From assembly GCF_021341785.1 (NCBI RefSeq), contig NZ_JAJTTF010000001.1:434001-498000 (forward strand): a stretch of DNA of 64,000 nucleotides. The letters are read 5' to 3'. Below the pieces are notes generated by a model. It worked only from the letters and a program-made list of their open reading frames with translations. It did not search any database and was not told where the DNA came from. A program made the translations under genes and the position numbers. Source of the stretch: Microbacterium sp. Au-Mic1 (GTDB lineage Bacteria; Actinomycetota; Actinomycetes; Actinomycetales; Microbacteriaceae). Below are positions 48,438 through 57,163 of the stretch, piece after piece; the stretch's first letter is position 1, and every line of letters begins with the position of its first letter.

Positions 48438-49220
48438 ATGAGCAGCATGACGAATGCCGACCACCGCGCAGCGCCGGTGCGCGTGCCGGATCCGACGTTG
48501 GGGTTCTGGATCGCGAAGGCGGCCTCGACGGCGTTCGGGGAAGCCGCCTCCGACTTCTCGATCCGGGTCATGCCGCCGGTTGTCGCGGTCCTGCTCGGCT
48601 TCGCCCTGTTCCTCCTCGCGTTGGGCTGGCAGCTCACCCGGCACCGGTACGTGCCCGGCGTCTACTGGTTCACGGTCGCCATGGTCGGCGTGTTCGGGAC
48701 GATGGCCGCAGATGTGGTGCACGTCGTGCTGGGACTCCCGTACGCCGTCACGACCGTGGTCTACGCGGCCGTCCTGGCCGGCGTGTTCCTGCTGTGGCGG
48801 CGCACCGAGCGCACGCTCTCGGTCCACGAGGTGCGCACCACGCGGCGCGAGCTGTTCTACTGGGCCGCTGTCGTCGCGACGTTCGCGCTCGGCACCGCCG
48901 CCGGGGACCTCGCCGCTGTCGGACTGCACCTCGGATATGTGCCGTCGATCCTGCTCTTCGCCGTGCTGATCCTCGTGCCCGCGATCGGCTACCGCTTCCT
49001 GCACTGGAACGGGGTCCTCGCGTTCTGGATCGCGTACGTGCTGACCCGGCCGCTCGGCGCTTCCGTCGCGGATTGGCTCGGCAAGCCCGTCGCCGAGGGC
49101 GGGGTCGGCGTCGGATCCGGGTGGATCGCGCTCGCGTTCGCCCTGGCGATGGTGGTAGTCGTGTTCGTCACGGCGCGTCTGGTGCGCTCCCGGCGAGGCG
49201 TGGCGGCGATCGTGGAGTAG
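48438..49220 (+). CDS. COG4705-like integral membrane protein
   Basis: A 260-residue protein with about seven helices. A short motif is repeated three times: FWIAKAASTAFGEAASDF, YWAAVVATFALGTAAGDLAA and FWIAYVLTRPLGASVADWLG. Each has an aromatic start and an acidic residue before the end, as in the COG4705 family of unknown function. GAGGAG precedes the ATG. It is transcribed against rsmB, with 10 bp between stops. Confidence 0.87.
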   Translation: MSSMTNADHRAAPVRVPDPTLGFWIAKAASTAFGEAASDFSIRVMPPVVAVLLGFALFLLALGWQLTRHRYVPGVYWFTVAMVGVFGTMAADVVHVVLGLPYAVTTVVYAAVLAGVFLLWRRTERTLSVHEVRTTRRELFYWAAVVATFALGTAAGDLAAVGLHLGYVPSILLFAVLILVPAIGYRFLHWNGVLAFWIAYVLTRPLGASVADWLGKPVAEGGVGVGSGWIALAFALAMVVVVFVTARLVRSRRGVAAIVE

Positions 49221-49230
49221 AGCCGGCCTC

Positions 49231-50724
49231 TTACGCCGTCTTCCGCAGGAGCGACAGGAACATCGCGTCGGTGCCGTGCCGATGCGGCCACAGTTGGGCG
49301 TGCCCGGATCCGCTCGACGGCTCCGGCAGATCGATCGGATGCTGTGAGACGTCGCGGATCACCTCACGCGCGTCGAGCTCCTGCACGTCGTCCCTGTCGC
49401 GCAGGACGGTCTGCACCACCGCCGCGGTCTCGGCGAGGTGCGGAGAGCACGTCACGTAGGCGAGGATGCCGCCCGGCTTGAGGGCGACGAGCGCGGCCGA
49501 GAGCAGCTCCTCCTGCAGCGCGGCGAGCTCGGGGACGTCGGCCGCGGTCTTGCGCCATCGCGCCTCCGGACGGCGCCGGAGCGCCCCGAGTCCGGTGCAC
49601 GGTGCATCGAGCAGTATCCGGTCGTAGACGCCGGGCCGGTCGAGGGCGAGCACGCGGCCGTCCTCCTCGGCGACGTCGACGTGCAGGGGCACCGAGGCGA
49701 CGGCCTTGCGGACCAGTCCCGCCCTCGCCGGCACGACCTCGTTCGCGTCGAGTGCCGCACCGCCGCGGAGGGCCTCCGCGGCGAGCAGGGCCGTCTTGCC
49801 TCCGGGACCCGCGCAGAGGTCGAGCCAGCGCTCCCCCGCCGTGAGCGGCTGCGCGCCGACGAGGGCGAGCGCGACGAGCTGCGACCCCTCGTCCTGAACA
49901 CGCACCCGGCCCCTGTGGGCGGAGACGACCGCGCCGGGGTCTCCGCCTTCGGATCCGAACGCCGTCGGCGCATACGGTCGCCGAGGTTCCTGCGGCTCCG
50001 CGAGACCCGGCAGGGCGACGAGCGTGACCTCGGGTGCGACGTTGTCGGCGGCGAGGAGCGCATCCAGCTCCTCCTCCCGCCCCTCGGCCGCGAGTGCGCG
50101 ACGCAGGGCTCGGATGATCCACACCGGATGCGCGAAACGGAGCCCCAGCCGCTCGTCGTCCGATCTCGCCGCGGCGGTGACCGCGTCGAGCCACTCCTCC
50201 TGCGTACGTGCGGCGACCTTGCGCAGCACCGCGTTCGCGAAACCGGAGGCGCCACGGCCCGCCTCCCGTGCAACGAGGTTCACGGATTCGTTGACGGCCG
50301 CGTGCGTCGCCACGCGGGTCGCGAGGATCTGGTGCGTCCCGAGCCGGAGTGCGTCCAGCACGGGCGGATCGATCTCGGCGGTGTCCCGGCCCGCCGCGGC
50401 GGCGATGACGGCGTCGTAAGTGCCGAGACGGCGCAGGGTTCCGTAGGCGAGTTCGGTGGCGAGGGCCGCATCCGCACCGGAGAGCCCCGCCTCCCTGATG
50501 GCCCCCGGCAGCAGCAGGTTGGCGTAGGCGTCCGATGTGCTGACGGCCCGGATCACGTCGTAGGCGACGCGGCGCGCGGGCTGCACGTCGCGGGAGCGCG
50601 CATCTCGTGCGGATGCGCGCGGCGAGGTTCCGCCGGTGCTCTGCCGACGTGGTCCGCCCTGGCCGTCGGCGCGCCGCTGAGGGCCGCGACGGTCGTCATG
50701 GTTCTGTCGTCCCTGCGCACTCAC
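49231..50724 (-). CDS. rsmB: 16S rRNA m5C methyltransferase RsmB-like
   Basis: A 497-residue protein. After a basic, low-complexity N-terminus (1-50) comes a NusB-like domain (50-190, VAYDVIRAVSTSDAYANLLLP) and a methyltransferase domain. The SAM site is LDLCAGPGGKTALLAAEA, and the catalytic cysteines are in LLDAPCTGLGALRRRPEARW and YVTCSPHLAETAAVV. It methylates a 16S rRNA cytosine by homology. GTG start overlaps the fmt stop (GTGA). Confidence 0.95.
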   Translation of the reverse strand: MSAQGRQNHDDRRGPQRRADGQGGPRRQSTGGTSPRASARDARSRDVQPARRVAYDVIRAVSTSDAYANLLLPGAIREAGLSGADAALATELAYGTLRRLGTYDAVIAAAAGRDTAEIDPPVLDALRLGTHQILATRVATHAAVNESVNLVAREAGRGASGFANAVLRKVAARTQEEWLDAVTAAARSDDERLGLRFAHPVWIIRALRRALAAEGREEELDALLAADNVAPEVTLVALPGLAEPQEPRRPYAPTAFGSEGGDPGAVVSAHRGRVRVQDEGSQLVALALVGAQPLTAGERWLDLCAGPGGKTALLAAEALRGGAALDANEVVPARAGLVRKAVASVPLHVDVAEEDGRVLALDRPGVYDRILLDAPCTGLGALRRRPEARWRKTAADVPELAALQEELLSAALVALKPGGILAYVTCSPHLAETAAVVQTVLRDRDDVQELDAREVIRDVSQHPIDLPEPSSGSGHAQLWPHRHGTDAMFLSLLRKTA

Positions 50725-51677
50725 CGTGCCGCGCTCCCCTCGGTCTGCGACGTCGCGTCGAACCGCACGGTCGCGCCATCATCGACCCGCAGGCCGCGGA
50801 ACCAGTCGGCGGCGGCCATGGCGGCCTTCCCGGCCGGCTGCACGCGTACGAGCAGCAACGGTGCGGTGCCGGTGCCGACGAGCACACCGCCTTTGACCCC
50901 GTGCAGCGCGCCGGGGGGAAGCGGATCCGCGTCCTGAGCCCGTGCGAGCTCACGCACTTTGAACGGCGCGCCGTCGATCGTCGTGTGCGCGCCCGGCTCG
51001 CTGGTGACGCCGCGGTAGCGGGCGAACACCGCATCCGCGGATTCGGCCCAGTCCAACCGGCCGTCATCGAGACCGAGCTTCGCGGCATGCGTGGGGTCCC
51101 CGTGCTGCGGCACGGGGCGAGCGGTGCCTTCGGAGATCGCCGCGACGGCCTCCGCCGTGAGCCCGGCGCCGTCGACGGCGAGGGAGGCGAGCGCGTCATC
51201 CGCGGTGGCGTCGTCCGCCACGGGGTACGCCCGCATCGCGTGCACGTCCCCCGCGTCGAGCGCGGCCACGAGCTGGAACACGGTGGCGCCCAGCTCCGCA
51301 TCGCCCGCGATGAGCGCGCGCTGCACAGGAGCGGCTCCGCGCCAGGCGGGCAGCAGCGAGAAGTGCAGGTTGATCCAGCCATGATCGGGCGTGCTCAGCA
51401 GTGGTTCGCGCACGAGTCCGCCATAGGCGACGATCACACCGAGCTCGGGTCGCAGTGCGGAGATCCGCCCGGTCGCCTCCTCGTCCAGACGCGCGGCCTT
51501 GATGACGGGGATCCCGAGTTCGTCGGCGACCTGGGCGACCGGCGAGGCCGTGAGGATCCGCTTGCGCCCGAGCGGCGCGTCCGGGCGGGTCACGACCGCG
51601 ACGATCTCATGCTCGGCCGCGAGGCGGCGGAGGGTGGGCACGGCGGCTGCCGGTGTTCCGGCGAAGACGAGGCGCAT
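50721..51677 (-). CDS. fmt: Methionyl-tRNA formyltransferase
   Basis: A 318-residue enzyme formylating initiator Met-tRNA. LVFAGTPAAAVPTL at the start, NLHFSLLPAWRGAAPVQRALIAGD with the catalytic His, ALDAGDV with the Asp, and a C-terminal OB domain (220-318). Usual length. Confidence 0.97.
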   Translation of the reverse strand: MRLVFAGTPAAAVPTLRRLAAEHEIVAVVTRPDAPLGRKRILTASPVAQVADELGIPVIKAARLDEEATGRISALRPELGVIVAYGGLVREPLLSTPDHGWINLHFSLLPAWRGAAPVQRALIAGDAELGATVFQLVAALDAGDVHAMRAYPVADDATADDALASLAVDGAGLTAEAVAAISEGTARPVPQHGDPTHAAKLGLDDGRLDWAESADAVFARYRGVTSEPGAHTTIDGAPFKVRELARAQDADPLPPGALHGVKGGVLVGTGTAPLLLVRVQPAGKAAMAAADWFRGLRVDDGATVRFDATSQTEGSAAR

Positions 51678-51731
51678 GGGGGTCCTTCGAAGGTGCTGCG
51701 GGATGTTCGAGACGAACGGGCGGTTCCGGGG

Positions 51732-53714
51732 CTAGAGATCGGGTTCGGTGACGTCCAGCCTCACCGAGAGCGTAGTCCGTGGGGTGCGGCCGCGGGCTCG
51801 TCGACGCCCCATCGCCTCCGCGACGACGGCGGCGCGGAGCGTGCCGGCCACGCGCGCGCCCTCGGCGTAGGGGAAGCGCACGAGCGCCCGTTCGCGGCCG
51901 TCCTCGTCGCCCTCGATCGGAACCGGGCCGAGCACGGCGTCGGGCGGCAGCTGGAGCGCGGCGATGTCGTCGAGAGCGCGTCGGATGCCCGCCCCGGTGC
52001 CCTCGAGCTGAGCGACGCGCACCGACGGCGGCATGCGCAGCGGCGCGCGCTCGGCGAGCTCGGAACGCGCGTACGAGGCCTGTGACCAGGTGGCGAGGGC
52101 ACGCGCCACTGCGCCGTCGACGCCGACGAGATGGACGGGCGCGCCGGGGGCGGCGAGGGCCGCCGCATTCGACCACCACCGCAGGCAGGACTCCCCGATC
52201 CGCAGTTCCGGTGCCTGCAGCATGCGGGAGCCGTCGAGCAGCACGACCGCGCGGTAGCCGCCCTCGGCCAGCGGCTCCGCACCGCGGGTCGCGACGACCA
52301 GGGCCGGCCTGGCGTCGACGCGCTCCACCGGATGGTTGCCGTCCGCGACGATGACCCGGATGCCGGGGAACGCCCGTCCCAGCTCCTCTGCCGTCCGTTC
52401 ACTGCCAGAGGCCGCGAGGCGCACCTTCTCCCCGCCGCAGGAGCTGCAGGCCCAGAGTCGCGCGCCGCGTCCGCACCAGGCGCACACCGGGGTCGCCCCG
52501 CGATGGGCGGCGCCGAGCGGTCCCCCGCAGGCGCGACAGCGGGCGGGAGCGCGGCACGACGCGCACACCAGCGTCGGAGAGAACCCCGGCCGGGCGACCT
52601 GCAGCAGCACGGGCCCGGTCGCCGCCGCATCCCTTGCGGTCAGGAAGGCGCGGGACGGCAGGCGCTGCCCGCGGCGGTCCAGATCCTCCGTCGAGTCCAG
52701 CACCACGCGCGGCAGTTGCCGCTTCGCGGCCGTGATCGGCCGGATCCATCCGGTCTCGACCAGGCGCTCCACATCGGTCGTGCGGGTGTGCCCCGCGAAC
52801 AGCAGGGCCGACCCCTCCTGTTCCTGGCGCAGCAGCGCCACATCGCGGGGATGCGCACCGGGGGCGAGGGGCTCGGCGAGCAGGCCGTCGCCGTCATCCC
52901 AGAGCGCCACCAGGCCCGCGCGCGCCGGCGCATACACCGCGGATCGGTTGCCGACCACGATGCAGGGCGCATCCTCGAGAGTGCGCAGGTACGCGCGGTA
53001 GCGGTCGGGGTTCGTCTGCCGGGAGTCCAACCGGGCGACCGGGGCATCGGGCGCGAGCACATCGAGAGCGGCGAGGAGCAGGTCGAGGTCGCGATAGTCG
53101 GGTACGACCAGAATCGCCGAGGCGCCCCCGGCGAGCGTGTCGGCGGCCGCGGCGGCCATCAGCCGGGTCCACTCCGGCAGGCCGTCGGAGGCCAGGCGCG
53201 GAATCGCCTCCACGGCCGCCCGTGCGGACTCCGCGAGCACGTCGGCGAGGCCCGCGTACTGCGCGATGGTCTCGGATACGGCTTCCGCCGCCGCAGCGCC
53301 GGAGGCGGCGACGTCGCTGTCCGCGCCCGCGACAGGATCCGTCCCCGAACCTACGGCCAGCCAGGCCTTCTCCACCCTGACCTGACGCTTGGGCACGATC
53401 AGCCGGAGCACGTCCGAGGCGCTGCCCGCGGCGCGATCGGCCACACGGCGGGCGAGCGTGCAGAGCCGCTCCGGCAGCACCTGTGCGCGGGAGACCACGG
53501 AGTCGAGCTCCGCCAGTGTCCGCGCGTCATCGTCCTCCGTGTCCACGTCGACCACGTAGGCGTCGATGACCCGTCCCGCGGAGCGCAGCGGTACCCGCAC
53601 TCGGACTCCGGGCAGCGCGTCGTCGATCAGTTCTGCCGGGATGGCGTAGTCGAACAGCCGGTCCAGCTGCGGGACCGGCGAGTCCAGCAGCACGCGGGCG
53701 ATCGGCCGTGGCAC
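51732..53714 (-). CDS. priA: Primosomal protein N' (PriA), helicase-degenerate
   Basis: A 660-residue PriA homologue. The 3'BD domain (ARVLLDSPVPQLDRLFDY) is intact, and the zinc-binding cysteines VCASCRAPARCRACGG / VCAWCG / ACSSCGG are present. The Walker A Lys-Thr and DEAH motifs are gone: the DEAH position reads LWDDGDG. This is normal for actinobacterial PriA, which can load replication proteins but probably does not unwind DNA. GTG start; 27 bp after metK. Confidence 0.94.
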   Translation of the reverse strand: MPRPIARVLLDSPVPQLDRLFDYAIPAELIDDALPGVRVRVPLRSAGRVIDAYVVDVDTEDDDARTLAELDSVVSRAQVLPERLCTLARRVADRAAGSASDVLRLIVPKRQVRVEKAWLAVGSGTDPVAGADSDVAASGAAAAEAVSETIAQYAGLADVLAESARAAVEAIPRLASDGLPEWTRLMAAAAADTLAGGASAILVVPDYRDLDLLLAALDVLAPDAPVARLDSRQTNPDRYRAYLRTLEDAPCIVVGNRSAVYAPARAGLVALWDDGDGLLAEPLAPGAHPRDVALLRQEQEGSALLFAGHTRTTDVERLVETGWIRPITAAKRQLPRVVLDSTEDLDRRGQRLPSRAFLTARDAAATGPVLLQVARPGFSPTLVCASCRAPARCRACGGPLGAAHRGATPVCAWCGRGARLWACSSCGGEKVRLAASGSERTAEELGRAFPGIRVIVADGNHPVERVDARPALVVATRGAEPLAEGGYRAVVLLDGSRMLQAPELRIGESCLRWWSNAAALAAPGAPVHLVGVDGAVARALATWSQASYARSELAERAPLRMPPSVRVAQLEGTGAGIRRALDDIAALQLPPDAVLGPVPIEGDEDGRERALVRFPYAEGARVAGTLRAAVVAEAMGRRRARGRTPRTTLSVRLDVTEPDL

Positions 53715-53741
53715 GAACGGGCCTTGCGGTTCGGCGCCGGG

Positions 53742-54935
53742 TCAGAGACCGGCGGCGCGACGCAGGTCCTCGGCGCGCGTGGTCTGCTCCCAGGTGAACG
53801 TCGGCAGCTCGCGACCGAAGTGGCCGTATGCGGCGGTGGCGGCGTAGATCGGGCGCAGCAGGTCCAGCTCCTCGATGATCGCCTGCGGGCGCAGGTCGAA
53901 CACCTCGCGGATCGCGCGGGTGATGGTCTCGTCGTCGACCTTGCCGGTGCCGAAGGTCTCGACGTAGAGCCCGACGGGCTGTGCCACGCCGATCGCGTAC
54001 GCGACCTGCACCTCCAGCCGGTCGGCGAGGCCCGCGGCGACGGCGTTCTTGGCGACCCAGCGCATGGCGTAGGCGCCCGAGCGGTCGACCTTGGACGGGT
54101 CCTTGCCGCTGAAGGCGCCGCCGCCGTGCCGGGCCGCGCCGCCATAGGTGTCGATGATGATCTTGCGCCCCGTCAGTCCCGCATCGCCCTTCGGGCCGCC
54201 GGTCACGAAGGGTCCCGCCGGGTTGATGTAGTGCGTGACGTCGTCGAGGTCGAGGCCGGTCGTGGCGAGCACCGGGTCGATCACGTGAGTGCGGACCAGC
54301 GCCTTGAGCTCGTCCTGCGAGATCTCCGGGTTGTGCTGCGTGGAGAGCACCACCGCATCGACCGTCTTGGGGGTGAAGCCGTCGTAGCCGAGGGTGACCT
54401 GCGTCTTGCCGTCGGGGCGGAGGAACGGCAGCGTGCCGTCGCGGCGCACCTCGGTGAGCCGCTCCGCGAGGCGGTGCGCGGTCCATGCTGCCATCGGCAT
54501 GAGCTGGGGGGTCTCCGTGGCGGCGAAGCCGAACATGATGCCCTGGTCGCCGGCACCCAGAAGGTCGCGGGGGTCGGAGGATCCGCCCTCGCGATGCTCA
54601 CGGGCCTGGTCGACACCGCTCGCGATGTCGGCCGACTGCTCCCCCACCGAGACGCTGACACCGCACGACGAGCCGTCGAACCCGGTGTCGCTGGAGGTGT
54701 ACCCGATGCCGTTGACGACGTCGCGCACGATCGTCGGGATGTCGACGTAGCCGGAGGTGCGGATCTCGCCGGCGACGTGCACGAGGCCGGTCGTCACGAG
54801 CGTCTCCACGGCGACGCGGGATCCGGTGTCCACCGCGAGCAGGCCGTCCAGGATCGAATCGGAGATCTGGTCGCAGATCTTGTCCGGGTGTCCCTCGGTG
54901 ACGGACTCGGAGGTGAACAGACGCAGCGCGCTCAT
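53742..54935 (-). CDS. metK: S-adenosylmethionine synthetase
   Basis: A 397-residue enzyme making SAM from methionine and [37 protein letters not shown] and [22 protein letters not shown] are conserved. It supplies the cofactor for several methyltransferases in this window. No SAM riboswitch was recognised in the 137-bp upstream gap. Confidence 0.98.
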   Translation of the reverse strand: MSALRLFTSESVTEGHPDKICDQISDSILDGLLAVDTGSRVAVETLVTTGLVHVAGEIRTSGYVDIPTIVRDVVNGIGYTSSDTGFDGSSCGVSVSVGEQSADIASGVDQAREHREGGSSDPRDLLGAGDQGIMFGFAATETPQLMPMAAWTAHRLAERLTEVRRDGTLPFLRPDGKTQVTLGYDGFTPKTVDAVVLSTQHNPEISQDELKALVRTHVIDPVLATTGLDLDDVTHYINPAGPFVTGGPKGDAGLTGRKIIIDTYGGAARHGGGAFSGKDPSKVDRSGAYAMRWVAKNAVAAGLADRLEVQVAYAIGVAQPVGLYVETFGTGKVDDETITRAIREVFDLRPQAIIEELDLLRPIYAATAAYGHFGRELPTFTWEQTTRAEDLRRAAGL

Positions 54936-55006
54936 CGGTGCTCCCTTGTGTGCCGGGCGGAGTGCGCCCGTGGCGTCGGGCGGACGAGCCCGAGCCCAGT
55001 ATGGAC

Positions 55007-55045
55007 GGAGCCGCCGACATCCTCGGAGGGGATGACGGCGGCTCC
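55007..55045 (-). terminator. Terminator of rpoZ
   Basis: A 14-bp stem with one mismatch (GGAGCCGCCG-CAT pairing with ATG-CGGCGGCTCC) and an 11-nt loop, 27 bp after the rpoZ stop and upstream of metK. Confidence 0.65.
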
Positions 55046-55072
55046 CTTGCCTAATGCCGGCGGTGGATCAGC

Positions 55073-55327
55073 TCACTCCGCGTGACGGATGCGGAGCTTG
55101 TCCTCGTTGATCTCGTGCAGCGCGATGGTCAGCGGCTTGTCCTCGACCGAGGAGTCGACCAGCGGGCCCACGTTGTCGAACAGGTTGCCCTCGTGCAGGT
55201 CGGAGTAGTAGTCGTTGATCTGACGGGCCCGCTTGGACGCGTAGATGACCAGCTCGTACTTGGACTCGACGCGGTCGAGCAGGTTGTCGATGGGCGGGTC
55301 GATGATGCCGTTGTTGTGTCCGGCCAT
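55073..55327 (-). CDS. rpoZ: RNA polymerase omega subunit
   Basis: An 84-residue protein. [29 protein letters not shown] is the omega core, followed by the actinobacterial ending [16 protein letters not shown]. It aids assembly of RNA polymerase. GGAGG precedes the start. The gene lies downstream of gmk, as in most bacteria. Confidence 0.97.
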   Translation of the reverse strand: MAGHNNGIIDPPIDNLLDRVESKYELVIYASKRARQINDYYSDLHEGNLFDNVGPLVDSSVEDKPLTIALHEINEDKLRIRHAE

Positions 55328-55410
55328 GGTGGACCTCCTGTTGGTGGGATGTTCTGCGACGCGTGTCGCGAAGAATACGGGCGCGCGCCCTCGAGAGCCT
55401 CAGGGACCGG

Positions 55411-56325
55411 TCAGCGCGCAGACGCCGAGGACAATTCTACGACCTCGCGGGCGGCGGTGGCGACGTCCTCGTTCACGACGCGGTGATCGAACTCGGACTG
55501 CGACGCCAATTCGACCTTCGCCGTGCGCAGGCGCCGGGCCCGCTCCTCGGCGTCCTCGGTGCCGCGCCCGACCAGGCGCTGCACGAGCTCGTCCCACGAC
55601 GGCGGCAGCAGGAACACGAGATTCGCAGACGGATCCGCGGCCCGCACCTGCCGGGCGCCCTGCAGATCGATCTCCAGCAGCACGGTCTTGCCCTCGGCGA
55701 GGGCCGCGTCGATGGGCCCCCGCGGAGTGCCGTAGCGGAACCGGTTGTGCACGGTGGCATGCTCGAGAAGCTCGTCCGCGGCGATCATGCGATCGAACTC
55801 GGCGTCGTCGACGAAGAAGTAGTGCACGCCGTCCTGCTCGCCCGGGCGCGGCGCGCGCGTGGTCGCGGAGACGGACAGGTGGATCTCGGGGTGGTTCTCG
55901 CGGATGTGCGCGGCGACCGTGCCCTTGCCCACCGCGGTGGGGCCGGCGAGGACCAGGAGGCGGCTGCGGCCTGCGCGAGGCGCCGCCTGCGGGAAACGGG
56001 CGTCGACCCAGCGATGCAGCGCCTGCTGCTGTCGGGAGCCGAGTCCTCCGAGCCGCTTGACCGGGGAGATCTGCAGGTCGGCGAGGATGCGATCGCGCTT
56101 GCCCGCGCCGATCGCGGGCAGGGCGGTCAGGAAGTCCGGCACGCGCAGCGTCCCCGCGGTGGACTGCGGGTCGGCCGCGGCGGCGGCCAGCACGTCCTGC
56201 GGTGCGACCACCCGCATGGTCAGATCGCGCTTCAGCGATGCTCGTGCACGGCGGCGCTCCACCGCTCGGCGAGCGGCGGCGACGCGATCGACCTCGGGCA
56301 CTGCGCGCCCTGCCGGTTCAACCAC
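55411..56325 (-). CDS. gmk: mIHF domain fused to guanylate kinase
   Basis: A 304-residue fusion. Residues 14-110 match the actinobacterial integration host factor: KRDLTMRVVAPQDVLAAAAA, VPDFLTALPAIGAGKRDRIL and LQISPVKRLGGLGSRQQQAL, ending in a helix-two-turn-helix DNA-binding unit. Residues 122-304 are guanylate kinase: P-loop LAGPTAVGKGT, SVSATTRAPRPGEQDGVHYFF, and LLEIDLQGARQV. In mycobacteria and others mihF and gmk are separate neighbours. The GTG start overlaps the pyrF stop by 8 nt, and no internal stop or frameshift separates the parts. An internal start could yield free kinase. Confidence 0.92.
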   Translation of the reverse strand: MVEPAGRAVPEVDRVAAARRAVERRRARASLKRDLTMRVVAPQDVLAAAAADPQSTAGTLRVPDFLTALPAIGAGKRDRILADLQISPVKRLGGLGSRQQQALHRWVDARFPQAAPRAGRSRLLVLAGPTAVGKGTVAAHIRENHPEIHLSVSATTRAPRPGEQDGVHYFFVDDAEFDRMIAADELLEHATVHNRFRYGTPRGPIDAALAEGKTVLLEIDLQGARQVRAADPSANLVFLLPPSWDELVQRLVGRGTEDAEERARRLRTAKVELASQSEFDHRVVNEDVATAAREVVELSSASAR

Positions 56326-57163
56326 CCATGACCTCCTGGTAGCGCGCGGCGCGCTCTTCGATCGTCGCTGCGATCCGGTCCGGACCGGCGGACAGGATGC
56401 TCCGGCTTTCGGAAGCCAGGACGTTATCTGCCAGCGTACCGAATCTCGTTCGCAGATCCGCGGGTGTCGCGCCCTGCGCGCCGAAACCGGGCGCGAGGAT
56501 CGGCGCCGGCGGCTGGAAGGCGGCGATCCCCGCCTCGGACCAGTTCACCGTGGCGCCGACGACGAAGCCGTTGCTCCCCCATTCGCCCGCTGGCGTGTCG
56601 GCGGCGTTGCGGCGCGACACGGCGTCGATGACCGCGGCGGAGACCGTGCGACCGTCCGCGTCGATGGCGCGCTGCAGCCGCGCCGCATCCGGATTGCTGG
56701 TCGCGGCCAGCACCAGCGTGCCCTTGCCGTGGCGGGCCGCCAGGTCGAACGTGCCGTCCAGGACACCCACGCCGAGGTACGGGTTGACCGTGAGGGCATC
56801 GCACTCGAGCGGCGATCCCGGCGTGAACCAGGCGGCCGCGTAGGCGTCCATCGTGGTGCCGATGTCGCCGCGCTTGGCGTCGGCGATGACGAGCAGGCCC
56901 GCCGCTGCGGCGGCCGCCATCACGTTCTCGAGCGCGGCGATCCCGGCCGAACCGAAGCGTTCGAAGAACGAGACCTGGGGCTTGACGGCGGCCACCCGGC
57001 CGGCTGCGGCGTCGACGGTGCGCAGGCCGAACTCGCGCACCCCTGCGGCGTCCTGCGCCAGGCCCCAGTCGTCCAGCAGGGCCGCGTGCGGATCGATGCC
57101 GACGCAGAGCGGCCCGTATGCCGCCAGCGCCGCCCTCGTCCGCTCGCCGAACCCGATGCTCAT
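56318..57163 (-). CDS. pyrF: Orotidine 5'-phosphate decarboxylase, type 2
   Basis: A 281-residue TIM barrel. [31 protein letters not shown] and [18 protein letters not shown] with the catalytic Lys-Asp cluster. It makes UMP. The ATG overlaps the carB stop (ATGA). Confidence 0.97.
   Translation of the reverse strand: MSIGFGERTRAALAAYGPLCVGIDPHAALLDDWGLAQDAAGVREFGLRTVDAAAGRVAAVKPQVSFFERFGSAGIAALENVMAAAAAAGLLVIADAKRGDIGTTMDAYAAAWFTPGSPLECDALTVNPYLGVGVLDGTFDLAARHGKGTLVLAATSNPDAARLQRAIDADGRTVSAAVIDAVSRRNAADTPAGEWGSNGFVVGATVNWSEAGIAAFQPPAPILAPGFGAQGATPADLRTRFGTLADNVLASESRSILSAGPDRIAATIEERAARYQEVMGG

Noticed and set aside
51732..53714. PriA loss of helicase motifs as a novelty
   Set aside because: The same loss is typical of actinobacterial PriA proteins, so it is not specific to this window.
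54936..55072. Possible SAM riboswitch upstream of metK
   Set aside because: The only strong structure is the rpoZ terminator hairpin; no SAM-I, SAM-II or SAM-IV core was recognised.
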